50,528 nt of DNA from Fibrobacter sp. (GTDB taxonomy: Bacteria; Fibrobacterota; Chitinivibrionia; Chitinivibrionales; Chitinispirillaceae): positions 1 to 50,528 of the forward strand of contig JAAYIG010000187.1 of NCBI GenBank assembly GCA_012523595.1. Direction: 5' to 3'. Below are positions 8,352-17,865 of the stretch, piece after piece (within the stretch, counting starts at the first letter, position 1; every line of letters begins with the position of its first letter). Position numbers and translations under genes: made by a program. The notes beneath the pieces were generated by a model. That model worked only from the letters and a program-made list of their open reading frames with translations, did no database searches and had not been told where the DNA came from.

Positions 8352-8663
8352 TCAGATTTTGATCGAAACTATTTCCAGTTTCGTGTACTGCTGACGATGA
8401 CCGTTCTTGCGGCGATAATCTTTCCTGCGCTTCCTCTTTATCACCAGCACTTTCTTAGCCTTGGTATGATCAAGAACTTTGGCTGTTACAGAAGCACCCT
8501 CAACCACCGGCGTCCCGATCTTTATTTTATCGCCATCAGCAGCCAGCAAAACTTTGTCGATGGTTATTTCCGCACCCTTCTCTGCCTCAATCAGAGGAAC
8601 CCGGATAGTAGCACCTTCTGTTACCTTGAACTGGGCACCACCTTGTTCGATAATAGAATACAT
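8352..8663 (-). CDS. rplU: 50S ribosomal protein L21
   Basis: 103 aa. A structural protein of the large subunit that binds 23S r[17 protein letters not shown] at the start and [21 protein letters not shown] near the end are the family signatures. The frame stays open upstream to 8744, but the ATG at 8663 is chosen because CAGGAG sits just before it, it gives the usual family length, and the extra 27 residues look like translated leader. Upstream there is a promoter overlapping the end of rng and about 120 bases of leader. Confidence 0.97.
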   Translation of the reverse strand: MYSIIEQGGAQFKVTEGATIRVPLIEAEKGAEITIDKVLLAADGDKIKIGTPVVEGASVTAKVLDHTKAKKVLVIKRKRRKDYRRKNGHRQQYTKLEIVSIKI

Positions 8664-8750
8664 ATTGTCTCCTGACCCGAATATGCCAGTATATCTTAGG
8701 ATTTTTTTCTTAATTTGCTTCAACCGGGAGCTGATCATAGCCAAAACATG

Positions 8751-8766
8751 ACCAGATAATCCTGGT
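8751..8766 (-). promoter_or_regulatory. Hairpin in the rplU leader
   Basis: On the minus strand ACCAG-GATTAT-CTGGT forms a 5-bp stem followed by CATGTTTT. It lies shortly after the predicted transcription start of rplU-rpmA, where ribosomal-protein leaders often carry autoregulatory structures. The stem is short, so this is tentative. Confidence 0.3.
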
Positions 8767-8786
8767 TTTCAGAGAAAAGACTTTTA

Positions 8787-8815
8787 AATATAATTACTTC
8801 CGGATTAAAATGCAA
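8787..8815 (-). promoter_or_regulatory. Promoter for rplU-rpmA
   Basis: Minus strand TTGCAT (8815-8810) and TATATT (8792-8787) are separated by exactly 17 bases, just past the rng stop. This would let the ribosomal genes be expressed independently of sprA and rng. Confidence 0.5.
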
Positions 8816-8823
8816 GCATCTGG

Positions 8824-10356
8824 CTAATCACAGGGCTGCTCTCTTTTCTTTACCTTGCCATCCGGAACTATGTTATACTCATCCTGATCAAGCTCCTCAT
8901 CCTGTTCTATCAACAATTGATATTTATGTGCCCTCTCCAGCCTGTTTTTCATCTGTTCACCCTCTTTCAGAAGATAGGCAGCAACAGCAGGATGAACTGA
9001 GAGCTTCACCTGATTTGCCCGGACATTGGACCGCTTCAGATCACGGTCTATTCTGGAGATTACTGTCTCGGGTGAGAACACCCATCCCAACCCTTCACAT
9101 ACCGGACATACATTTGTGAAGAACTCCTGCAGCTCCGGTCTGACTCTCTTTCTGGTTATCTCCATCAGTCCGAATTTAGAGAGGCCGGTCATCGATGTGG
9201 CAGTGGGATCAGCAGCCAACGCCTTGCGCATCGCCTCCTCAATCTTCCGCCGGTTATCCGCGTTTCTCATATCTATGAAATCGACCACGATGAGTCCACC
9301 GATATCCCTTAAGCGCAACTGACGGCAGATCTCAGCCGCAGCATCGAGATTAGTCTTGAAAATAGTCTCCTCAAGGCTTGATTTTCCCACATTTCTTCCA
9401 GTGTTTACATCAATTGCCACCAGCGCCTCTGTTCTGTCAATCAGAATATACCCGCCGCTTTTCAGCCAGACTTTACGCTTGAGGAGCCGGTCGAGGTCAC
9501 GCTCGATATTGAATTTGTCAAACAGAGGCACTTTTTGATTGTAGCGGATCACCCTGTTACAGAGATCCGGCGATAGCGCCTTCAGATAATTGAGTATCTC
9601 CCTGTAGTCATCATCCTGATCAACATACACCTCAGTAACATCCTCGGAGAAAAGATCCCTGATCACCTGGGTTGTAATACCCAGTTCTCTGTAAACCAGC
9701 TTGGGCCCGGTGCCGCTGAGCGCTTCCTCCTGTGCTTTCCTCCAGGCATCGAGCAGCATGTGGATCTCCTTCACAAACTCTGTTTCTGAGACCTTCAGCC
9801 CGATAGTCCTCACTATAAAACCTACCCCCTTTGGCTTTATCTGTGAGATAAGTTTCTTGAGCCTTACCCGCTTTTTGGTGTCCTGAGTCTTTTTGGAAAC
9901 CCCAATAAAGTCGGTATCAGGTACAAGCACCAGAAAACGTCCTGCAAGACTGATCTGAGTAGTAACTTTAGCTCCTTTAGTACTTATAGGCTCCTTGGTA
10001 ACCTGAACCAGTATCTCCTGGCCGACAGTCAGCACTTTTTCTATAGGAATCCTGGCAATCCGCCGGCGCTTCGATGAATCGTTGCCTGTATAGCGCTCCA
10101 TCAATTCATTGCCGACTTCAAGAAGCAGTGACGGGTCTACATCGGTTGCATGGAGGAATGCGCATTTATCCAGACCTATATCGATGAAGGCAGCTTGTAT
10201 ACCCGGCAGTATTGAGGTAACCCGGCCACGGTATATGTTTCCAACGAGCCGGAAATGATCAGGCCTTTCTACTACCAGTTCAACAACCTTGTCGTTTTCA
10301 AGCAGGGCAGCTCTTTTTTCTGTAGGAGTAGCATTAAACAGTATTTTTTTGGTCAT
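8824..10356 (-). CDS. rng: Ribonuclease G (RNase E/G family)
   Basis: 510 aa. A single-strand endoribonuclease for rRNA and mRNA processing. The S1-type RNA-binding domain covers about 37-130 (GNIYRGRVTSILPGIQAAFIDIG). The DNase I-like catalytic domain carries the two Mg-binding Asp residues, Asp316 (AIDVNTG) and Asp359 (VVDFIDM), with the same 43-residue spacing as in E. coli RNase E. The zinc-link CPVC is at 417-420. There is no long RNase E-type C-terminal scaffold, so RNase G is the better name. It starts 8 bases after the sprA stop and precedes rplU-rpmA, a common gene order. Confidence 0.95.
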   Translation of the reverse strand: MTKKILFNATPTEKRAALLENDKVVELVVERPDHFRLVGNIYRGRVTSILPGIQAAFIDIGLDKCAFLHATDVDPSLLLEVGNELMERYTGNDSSKRRRIARIPIEKVLTVGQEILVQVTKEPISTKGAKVTTQISLAGRFLVLVPDTDFIGVSKKTQDTKKRVRLKKLISQIKPKGVGFIVRTIGLKVSETEFVKEIHMLLDAWRKAQEEALSGTGPKLVYRELGITTQVIRDLFSEDVTEVYVDQDDDYREILNYLKALSPDLCNRVIRYNQKVPLFDKFNIERDLDRLLKRKVWLKSGGYILIDRTEALVAIDVNTGRNVGKSSLEETIFKTNLDAAAEICRQLRLRDIGGLIVVDFIDMRNADNRRKIEEAMRKALAADPTATSMTGLSKFGLMEITRKRVRPELQEFFTNVCPVCEGLGWVFSPETVISRIDRDLKRSNVRANQVKLSVHPAVAAYLLKEGEQMKNRLERAHKYQLLIEQDEELDQDEYNIVPDGKVKKREQPCD

Positions 10357-10364
10357 TTTTCAGC

Positions 10365-13300
10365 CTAAAATTGTATTTCTGCGATCAGATGGAACCTGTT
10401 GTCGATAATTTTCTTGTCGTCACCCTGAACCTTTCGTTCACCATAGGTGTACTCGGCTCTTCCGGTAACATTGTCCGTAAATATATATGTGAGATGAGGA
10501 GTGAAGTAGAAGTTCGTTTCAAAAGCAGTCGTATCCGCTTTTGTGAGTTCCACCTTCTTACCGATATTTCCCTTTAACCCGACAGTTGTACGACCCTTGA
10601 CTGGAATTACCCATGTCAGCAACCTGATCTCTGAAAGACGGCTGCTTTGCTCTATCTGATAATTAATATCAATATCATGGTTCTGCAATTCGCTTCTGTG
10701 TGTCTTTATTTCAGCAGAATCCAGCGTGTGAGCTCTGGAATGGCTGAAATTATAAGTAAAACTGACAGGCAGCTTTTTCATCGATCCGGTAACTGAAAGT
10801 AGCGGCGAAAAATCGAACCTGAAATCTGTATTGTTTCCAAGTACCCCGGTGTTTCTCCTGGATTTCCTGTAGCCGAAACTGGAACTGAGATTAAGACTCT
10901 GCAAAGCATCATTTATAAAACCAATTTTCATCAGGGCCGATGTCCTGGAACCAAGTGAAAAATCCGGAAAAACTATTGCGGTGTCCATTTTGGTACTGTC
11001 CGGAACCACTTTGAAACTTCTGTTCCAACCGATACTTATGGGACTGAAACTGATTTCAAAAGGAATTTTTAAATCCAGTCCTGAAGAGATACTGTATTTC
11101 TGGTCTACAGTCCGGTAATCATTACCATAGAAGTCTTTTTTGCTGTTATTATCGTCTCTGTATTTCATTCCGCCCAGGGCCATGTCATCCATGTTTCCGG
11201 AGAAGAAGTTTCCTGCCTTCCCGCTCAACCCAAGTTGATATTTAAGAAATTCAAATTGTCCCGACCTGCCAAGCAGAGATGATTCAAGATAGTTGTTTTT
11301 CAGATCAGATCCGGCGGTATAGTTAAAGGTGATCTGCCTCAGTCCCACGTTATCGAAACCTTTGTCAAGCAATTCAAAAAACTTACCTGCTCCGTCCTTG
11401 CCTGTCGCATCCATAAATCCTTTAAGAAGCATATCGATATTCAGATTTGCGTTAAGGGAGAGAGTTGATTTTACTCCGGCACTGATATAGTCTTCGGCAC
11501 CGGTTCTCCAGTTCACCATATCGGCTCTGTAGTCGGAAACATACTCTCCTGATGTGGAAAGCCAGTCAAAGATCTGAGGGTTAAGTTTGAGGCTGGCATG
11601 CTGTGTCCTGTTCTTCTCACCCCAGAGAACCATAAGATGTTTGAAGTTCGGATCTTCATGACGGGAGAATATCCTTCCCCATTCATCGGTGGAATCATGT
11701 TGAGAATTCCTGTACATATCTCTGTCGATGCCAATGCTGTATGCCAGATCGATCAGAGGTGAAATGGGGGAATAATCGAGAGCAAAGCCATGATGCAGGT
11801 CAAAGGTACCTATGATACTCTTGTCTTCCAGACGGTTATCATCCCTGATTTCCTTTCCTTTTCTCAAATCAACAAGATCGAATTCAATCCGCTCAGGAAG
11901 CAGGGAGAATTCGTAATTTTTCAGCGGCTTTGGAATCCACTTCGATGTATCGGTTTGCAGCGGTTTCCATTTTGTCCACTCTGGCGGCTCCTGAGGATTG
12001 AGGTTGTACTTGAGCTTTCCTGAGTAGGATTCTCTGTCTGTTCTGATCACATAATCCCCGATACTGTCGGATGGAGCGGGTCCCTGCCACAGTTCATCCC
12101 TGGACCTTGTCCACTCAACCTGTGCTCCTATCCTGTCGGCGGTAAGATTGACAATAGGGTTATCGGAACGGGATGATTTACTGTAGTTGGCGAAAAGCTT
12201 GTTATTTGTGTTCTGAGTCTCATAATGCTCAGCTTTTGTCATGTCATCCCTGTCTTTTTCCCTTCTTAAAAGTATATCACCAGCATCAGAGATCATGTCC
12301 ATCAGATTGTCAGAGCGTCCGTTCTCTTTTGTAAGATAGACATCGGAGTTGGTTTTAAGCTGGGGACGGGTAACAGAGCCGGAAACGGACCCTCCCACAG
12401 GGATAGATACCCCCCACTCCGATGGAAGAAATTTGTCAAGATACAAGGTTGAACTGAAGTTACCTGTCAACGTGGAATTATCGGGTTTAAGGGAGTTTTC
12501 GGTCATCCGCCTGAAATCTCCATCCTCGTAATTGAGATCAGCGGATATATCAAGCAGGTCTGCAAATTTACTATTGAACCTGCTGCTCATGGCCCATCCG
12601 TTAAGTTTCCCTATACCGCTTACCTTCATGTCATTTACCCACAGTTCGCCCGAAGAGAGAGAATCTTCCCCTGCAGTATTCTCCTCCCTGTATACTCCTA
12701 TTCCCATCCACTGGATATTGGAAAGATTGGGCTGCCTTCCTCTGGGTGCCTTTACAAGCAGACGACCCTTTCCATAAGAGAGAGAATCGAGGATCAGAGT
12801 GTCGGGATTGGAGAGCATATAGTTGTCTTTCAGCTCCGCAATCCTGCGCAGATCGATGGAAATCTGATTCCATCCTGAATAGAGATCTCCTCTGTACTCA
12901 TAATAACAGGAATCATCTGTGCCGAACCTGAACACAAAATCCACTTTTCCCCCGTAAAGGAGTGCCTTGTCCGCATTGCTTCCGGAGGGGCTTTTTCCAT
13001 AAACGTACAGACTCAGATTCCTGTAAGCGGAAAGGTTGATATTCTGATAGGAATAATTTCTGGTTATAAGCGCAGTCTCCCCCTCCTTGACATTCTGAAA
13101 AATAAGCTTCAATGCGCTCTCCCGCTCGTAATCTCCGGTCTGTTCATCCCTTTTCCAATGGAATATATCTCCCCTGGTACTGGATCTGTATTCTGAATCT
13201 TCATGGTTATTTATAGATACAGCCTCGATCTTTGTACCGATCGAATCGTAAAGAGGCTGCCACTGATTGCCAACAAACTGCATGTCATAGAAAATGAGCT

Positions 13301-16300
13301 GCTGTTCCTTGTTAAGAGCAGTAGTGTCAAAATCGGTCCAGATAAACCTGACCATCTTTATTTCCGACCACCTGGGACTATTGACAGAATCACGCATGTG
13401 TTCATAACCTGCCAGTACCTCCTTAAGCGGAATACGTACCTTTCTCCATCCTCCGGCAGGGTTAAGCTTTGCTGTTTTATCATAGTAGGGAGCATCGGCA
13501 TCAGAGAGATCTATGGTAAACTCAAAGTACCTCTCCTGAGTGTGTGTCTGGATAGTACCGTCAAAATTGATATCCTCAGATGTCAAATAGCCATCACCCT
13601 GTTTTTTACAGGCATACCGGTAAAAATCAACATTAGTCTCATAGTTTTTATAATCATCCCTGGCAGGATCCGGAAATTTGATACTGTCGTAGTACAGCGT
13701 ATCCCAGGTGAACAGTTTTTCACCCGGAATCAGATAGTACTCATCCCTGTTTGCTTTCCGGTCCAATCCAAGATCATCTTTCTGCCGGTAAATATCGGTC
13801 CAAATCGCGCTTGTATCCTCTTTATCCGACATCTGATTCGGCGGTCCTCCGTTAAGAGAAATATCTTCTCTCATGTCACCCATCTGAATTTTCAGAACAC
13901 CCTTTCTGTCAAACCCGCCCACAGCTTTGACCATAAACTCAAAGTAGCGGTCACGCTCCTTGTTCATGAAACTGCTTGAGATCGGTGTCATTATTCCGGC
14001 CCATGCCTTGCGGAATCTCCTGATTACCTCACCCGAGGATGTGTCCGGCGCAGGTGTGGCATGCAGCCTGACAACAGTCTCATAAATCTCATCTCCTGCT
14101 GTCGGTTTCTCATTTCTGTCCCATATTTCCCTTCCATCCACCCTGTGCCTGGAGTCGACCGATCTGGGTGTAAACCAGTAAAAATCAAAAGCAGGAGGAT
14201 AAAGATACAGGGAATCGGAATGGTATGGCGGGCTTGACTGAAACCAACTGTCAAAAGTACCGCCGATAGAAAACGGCTGTTTACTCTCCTCAAAATCATC
14301 TACATATGCTTCGTTTTCCGTATTGGGATTCATCCTGCTGTGGGCCAGCTCGAAATCAAACTGTATCTTGGAAGAAGCATCAGTTTTGATTAGCGGAATC
14401 TTATTAACAAGTGCAGTCATCCATTCCGGTTCCAGATCTATTCTGGTGTTAACATCAAAAAGCACCTTGTTATAAGGCTCCTGCTCCAGCCGCGGTATAT
14501 CATCGAGAATTTTCGTATTCTGGAACAGAATACTCATACCTGTAAAAGATTTTTCGCCCAGAAAAGGAAGCTTCAGCTCGCCATGCATACCCATGAACAG
14601 CTTACGGTCAGGTACAAAAAGAGCCTCTCTCTGATACTCGATTTCCACTCTGTCTGCGGTTCTGGCAAGTGGTGATGTCAGTTCAAGAGTTCCCATATCA
14701 TAACTGATCACATAATCACGGTCTCTCTGAAGAACCTTGCCGTCTGCAATAACCCGCTCTGTTCCTTCCATTACCCCCCAGCCCAGGTCAAAAACTGTCT
14801 GTTTTTTTGTTCCCGACATAATAAGAACGTAGGGAGATCTGTAATTATCAATCCGGTCTACATTGTAACGGTAGACGAACCTGTCGCGTTCTGTCAATTC
14901 CGGATTATCAAAAGGTTCATTCCCGAAAAAGCTGGTATCATAGGGAGGAATTATAAGGACACCATTATCTTTGTCAAAAATGTCAGATCTGGTGACAAGC
15001 GGCTTTCCGTTCAGAGTCAAACCCAGTATGTCGGAAATATGAGTATTGCCCTGACGTTCCTCCCCGATTCCGCTGACAGGTGTAGTTTCTACCTTGAGGG
15101 TAAAATTGGAAAAATCAGGAACTGACAACTGATAAACGTTTCTCCACATCAGGTAAAACCTTGATGTATCCGCACTGGCTGAGTCAATCGGCGCCTCAGT
15201 CTTAAGAGTCCAGAGATTAAGAGAGGTGTCCTGTTTCTCTCCTCTGCTGATCTGAGGACTTTCTGTCCTGAGATATATCGCAACATGGTCATTTGCGCTT
15301 ATAGTTATCGAATCAAATCTTATCCATCCTTCCTCTTTGTTCAGATAATAATGCATGTCCTGAAGAAGCAGCTCGAATTTGTACTTCTGCATGTTATCAT
15401 CAGTTGTGGCTTCCCTTACAGTGCGGTTGGGCAATTTCTCGATTTCAGTCGCCTGAGCAGGATCAACTCTCCGGTACACCTCCAGAGTAGTTACCTTGGG
15501 AGGAGCCTGTGGATTTGATGGAGCACCCTTTCCATACTTGAGGTTGTAGGCAGCTCTGTAAATATTGTGAAGGAAGAAGAATTTGTTTTCCAGATACTGG
15601 TTTACTTTGTAAGGGATCCCGCCCTCCGAGCTCTGCCCTGTACTGTTCGATACTGTCAGCTTATTGGTTTCACCCTGCTCATGACTGACAATCGTTGTCA
15701 ACTTCAGAGGACCAAGCTGTGATCTTATTTTTATTCCAAACAGTCCCGCATGATTCTCCTGGTAACCGGCAAGCCCCTGCCCGGGCATCTGGAATCCTGT
15801 ATAACCGGCTATCACCTCCTGAATGATCTCATCTTCCAGTTCTCCCGGCCTGGATTCCTTGTACTCGATCTTAAAATTTTTCAGATTGTCTGTAAGCGAA
15901 ATCTCCTCTTCGCTATTGGCTTTGATATTGATATTGATAAGACGCCCCACACTTCCAACGATACTGAAATTGTACATAATGTCAAAATCCAGCCCGGTGG
16001 TGGAAGCAGTATTATCATTCAGGTCAGAATTCATCGTCTTTGAATGGTCGAAGCCCATCTTTATTGTCAGATTCCCGTCAATACTGAGACGCGGGGGATC
16101 ATTTCCAAGTACCCTCTGAGCCCAGGATGGGTACTGTACGGGAATCTCCCACTGCAGTTTCATGAGCTGGGGCTTTGTTTTCTCCTCCTGCTTCCGGGGA
16201 GCAGAAATACCCTTATGCCAGCCCTGGTAAAGGGCGAAATTTTTCCTTGATAAGAGATAATCACTGAGTTCAGGATAGTGATACTCCCACATTGTATAAC

Positions 16301-16568
16301 CCAGAGAATCCTGACGGCGGAAGGTGATCTGACGTTTCTCAAAGTCAATAACCGAAGTGTCTCTGAAAAGCTGGGTATTAAGCTCCAGTATCACCGGATT
16401 TTTATGGGCGAGCTGTGATGAGGCGTAAGGCTCTTCATCGAGCGGATGAAAGCCCTCTATTCTGGGCTTCTCAAAACGGATACCCTGCTGTCCGGATGCC
16501 ACGGAAAAGCCTGAAATAGCTGTAAACAGAAGAATATAAAGAAAGCTGCCTTTAGAGGACCCTGTCAC
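10365..16568 (-). CDS. sprA: SprA/Sov-type outer-membrane translocon protein of the type IX secretion system
   Basis: 2067 aa, one uninterrupted frame. In Bacteroidota SprA forms a giant beta-barrel that moves type IX cargo across the outer membrane. A signal peptide ends near residue 26 (VASG/QQ). The long beta-rich body contains the family-typical AYVDDFEESK at about 757, many repeated strand/turn segments and a C-terminal Phe (HLIAEIQF) expected of a barrel strand. It is somewhat shorter than the approximately 2400-aa Flavobacterium protein. The start is GTG at 16568 with only a weak GAGAAAG ahead of it. It follows the FGE-fold gene by 62 bases and precedes rng by 8, so these are likely co-transcribed. 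No other recognisable type IX gene is in the window. Confidence 0.9.
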   Translation of the reverse strand: MTGSSKGSFLYILLFTAISGFSVASGQQGIRFEKPRIEGFHPLDEEPYASSQLAHKNPVILELNTQLFRDTSVIDFEKRQITFRRQDSLGYTMWEYHYPELSDYLLSRKNFALYQGWHKGISAPRKQEEKTKPQLMKLQWEIPVQYPSWAQRVLGNDPPRLSIDGNLTIKMGFDHSKTMNSDLNDNTASTTGLDFDIMYNFSIVGSVGRLININIKANSEEEISLTDNLKNFKIEYKESRPGELEDEIIQEVIAGYTGFQMPGQGLAGYQENHAGLFGIKIRSQLGPLKLTTIVSHEQGETNKLTVSNSTGQSSEGGIPYKVNQYLENKFFFLHNIYRAAYNLKYGKGAPSNPQAPPKVTTLEVYRRVDPAQATEIEKLPNRTVREATTDDNMQKYKFELLLQDMHYYLNKEEGWIRFDSITISANDHVAIYLRTESPQISRGEKQDTSLNLWTLKTEAPIDSASADTSRFYLMWRNVYQLSVPDFSNFTLKVETTPVSGIGEERQGNTHISDILGLTLNGKPLVTRSDIFDKDNGVLIIPPYDTSFFGNEPFDNPELTERDRFVYRYNVDRIDNYRSPYVLIMSGTKKQTVFDLGWGVMEGTERVIADGKVLQRDRDYVISYDMGTLELTSPLARTADRVEIEYQREALFVPDRKLFMGMHGELKLPFLGEKSFTGMSILFQNTKILDDIPRLEQEPYNKVLFDVNTRIDLEPEWMTALVNKIPLIKTDASSKIQFDFELAHSRMNPNTENEAYVDDFEESKQPFSIGGTFDSWFQSSPPYHSDSLYLYPPAFDFYWFTPRSVDSRHRVDGREIWDRNEKPTAGDEIYETVVRLHATPAPDTSSGEVIRRFRKAWAGIMTPISSSFMNKERDRYFEFMVKAVGGFDRKGVLKIQMGDMREDISLNGGPPNQMSDKEDTSAIWTDIYRQKDDLGLDRKANRDEYYLIPGEKLFTWDTLYYDSIKFPDPARDDYKNYETNVDFYRYACKKQGDGYLTSEDINFDGTIQTHTQERYFEFTIDLSDADAPYYDKTAKLNPAGGWRKVRIPLKEVLAGYEHMRDSVNSPRWSEIKMVRFIWTDFDTTALNKEQQLIFYDMQFVGNQWQPLYDSIGTKIEAVSINNHEDSEYRSSTRGDIFHWKRDEQTGDYERESALKLIFQNVKEGETALITRNYSYQNINLSAYRNLSLYVYGKSPSGSNADKALLYGGKVDFVFRFGTDDSCYYEYRGDLYSGWNQISIDLRRIAELKDNYMLSNPDTLILDSLSYGKGRLLVKAPRGRQPNLSNIQWMGIGVYREENTAGEDSLSSGELWVNDMKVSGIGKLNGWAMSSRFNSKFADLLDISADLNYEDGDFRRMTENSLKPDNSTLTGNFSSTLYLDKFLPSEWGVSIPVGGSVSGSVTRPQLKTNSDVYLTKENGRSDNLMDMISDAGDILLRREKDRDDMTKAEHYETQNTNNKLFANYSKSSRSDNPIVNLTADRIGAQVEWTRSRDELWQGPAPSDSIGDYVIRTDRESYSGKLKYNLNPQEPPEWTKWKPLQTDTSKWIPKPLKNYEFSLLPERIEFDLVDLRKGKEIRDDNRLEDKSIIGTFDLHHGFALDYSPISPLIDLAYSIGIDRDMYRNSQHDSTDEWGRIFSRHEDPNFKHLMVLWGEKNRTQHASLKLNPQIFDWLSTSGEYVSDYRADMVNWRTGAEDYISAGVKSTLSLNANLNIDMLLKGFMDATGKDGAGKFFELLDKGFDNVGLRQITFNYTAGSDLKNNYLESSLLGRSGQFEFLKYQLGLSGKAGNFFSGNMDDMALGGMKYRDDNNSKKDFYGNDYRTVDQKYSISSGLDLKIPFEISFSPISIGWNRSFKVVPDSTKMDTAIVFPDFSLGSRTSALMKIGFINDALQSLNLSSSFGYRKSRRNTGVLGNNTDFRFDFSPLLSVTGSMKKLPVSFTYNFSHSRAHTLDSAEIKTHRSELQNHDIDINYQIEQSSRLSEIRLLTWVIPVKGRTTVGLKGNIGKKVELTKADTTAFETNFYFTPHLTYIFTDNVTGRAEYTYGERKVQGDDKKIIDNRFHLIAEIQF

Positions 16569-16630
16569 AATTCACTTTCTCTTTTTCTGCCCTTTTCCGG
16601 GCTGTATGCAAGGGAGATTTTCTATCACCA

Positions 16631-17821
16631 TCATTTCTTCTTTTTCTCCCCCGTCTCTTTTGCCTCTGGAACATCAGCACAGCAGCGAAATCCTACCGGA
16701 TTGTGCTGGTTTTGAGGATAGTAGCTGTACCTCTTATCTGAACACCCGCTCTTCTGACCACTCTGGTGAAAACCACCCTGAACATAGTAAAAACTTGTGT
16801 TCTCTCTGGCCCTGGTATCAGTCCACTCCATTAGATTTCCCGACATATCATAGACATCGAAGAAACCCCTGCACTCGGGTCTGCTCCCGGATGCCACATA
16901 AATAGTGTCATGTGTAGCACAGGCATAGGGCTCGTAAAACTGGCCATAAGGATACTTCCAACCGTGTGGTCCTGTGCAGGCAAGATACCATTCTTCTGAT
17001 GTACACAGTCTTTTTCCTGCCGCAAAACAGGAATCAGCGGCATGGTAAAAGGAAATATAGGAAAGAGGCATTACACCTTTACGGTTGGGCCATTCGTATC
17101 GGTCAATACAAAACCGGGTTGAACCCACTTTTATATACTCCATATCCGGAGGACACACTGAGGGGCTGCTTGCCTGCTCAATCTCATAGAACTCTTCCCG
17201 CGTCTCCATCCCTCTGCCGCAGGTGTCCCTTCCCTCATAAACAATCACTCCGGTTTTGCTCATCCTGACCGGATCACCACTGTAAACTGTCCAGGCTGTG
17301 TCGCCTTTGAGACGCCACCGGATTACCGCTCCCTTTTTGTTAGCGAAAAACCTGATATCCACAGGTTTACGGTGAAGTCCACCGGAGGGATCGGGATAAA
17401 CCCACAAACCTAATGTATCAAGTTCACAGGGGTCCCGGGAATCCTCTTCCTCCACAGCTACAACAGAACTGTCTTTTATCGAATCCTCTTTAACCTCCTC
17501 AGTAACCGTATCCGCTGTGATTAAACTCACTGGCGGTGCCTCCTTTCTGAGGGGCTTTTTCTCAACAGGTACCACCTTTTCCTTTGGAACCGTATCCACC
17601 GGAACCGTATCCACCACTGTATCAGCAGTTGTATCAGGCAAAGCTGCTTTTTCCTCTTTTGGAGGCTCCTCCTGTATAACCTCTTTCTGCTCCGGAAGAG
17701 AGATTTCAGGCGGCTCACACCGAAAAAGCCGGAAAACCAAAAATAACAAAAAAACCAGAAATAACAACAGTATCAGCCATATCCGGTTTTTCTTCTTTTT
17801 TTGACTTAAGCGCTTCTGCAC
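16631..17821 (-). CDS. Membrane-anchored FGE/SUMF1-fold protein, possible GldK/GldJ analogue
   Basis: 396 aa. A Lys-rich start and one transmembrane segment (about 13-32) are followed by a long Pro/Glu/Val/Thr linker (about 37-125). Residues about 150-215 resemble the chitobiase C-terminal-like module (DIRFFANKKGAVIRWRLKG). Residues about 221-382 are an FGE-sulfatase domain: CPPDMEYI, FCIDRYEWPN, ADSCFAAGKRLCTSEEWYLAC, YDMSGNLMEWT and GFRCC. The fold is shared by formylglycine-generating enzymes and by GldK/GldJ of the type IX system. Cys35 is preceded by Arg, so a lipobox is unlikely. The start is GTG. Its position directly upstream of sprA supports a secretion role (inference). Confidence 0.85.
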   Translation of the reverse strand: MQKRLSQKKKKNRIWLILLLFLVFLLFLVFRLFRCEPPEISLPEQKEVIQEEPPKEEKAALPDTTADTVVDTVPVDTVPKEKVVPVEKKPLRKEAPPVSLITADTVTEEVKEDSIKDSSVVAVEEEDSRDPCELDTLGLWVYPDPSGGLHRKPVDIRFFANKKGAVIRWRLKGDTAWTVYSGDPVRMSKTGVIVYEGRDTCGRGMETREEFYEIEQASSPSVCPPDMEYIKVGSTRFCIDRYEWPNRKGVMPLSYISFYHAADSCFAAGKRLCTSEEWYLACTGPHGWKYPYGQFYEPYACATHDTIYVASGSRPECRGFFDVYDMSGNLMEWTDTRARENTSFYYVQGGFHQSGQKSGCSDKRYSYYPQNQHNPVGFRCCADVPEAKETGEKKKK

Positions 17822-17865
17822 AACTGCAACCCGTTATCATTCTTACAGTTATCGAAATTGTACCA

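Noticed and set aside
8664-8744. Upstream extension of rplU
   Set aside because: L21 proteins start at MYSIIEQGG; the ribosome binding site and family length support 8663.
13203-13979. 258-codon plus-strand frame
   Set aside because: Antisense to the intact sprA frame, with no signal or recognised product.
17711-17721. Cys35 of the FGE-fold protein as a lipidation site
   Set aside because: Arg before the Cys and the lack of a lipobox core argue for a signal anchor instead.
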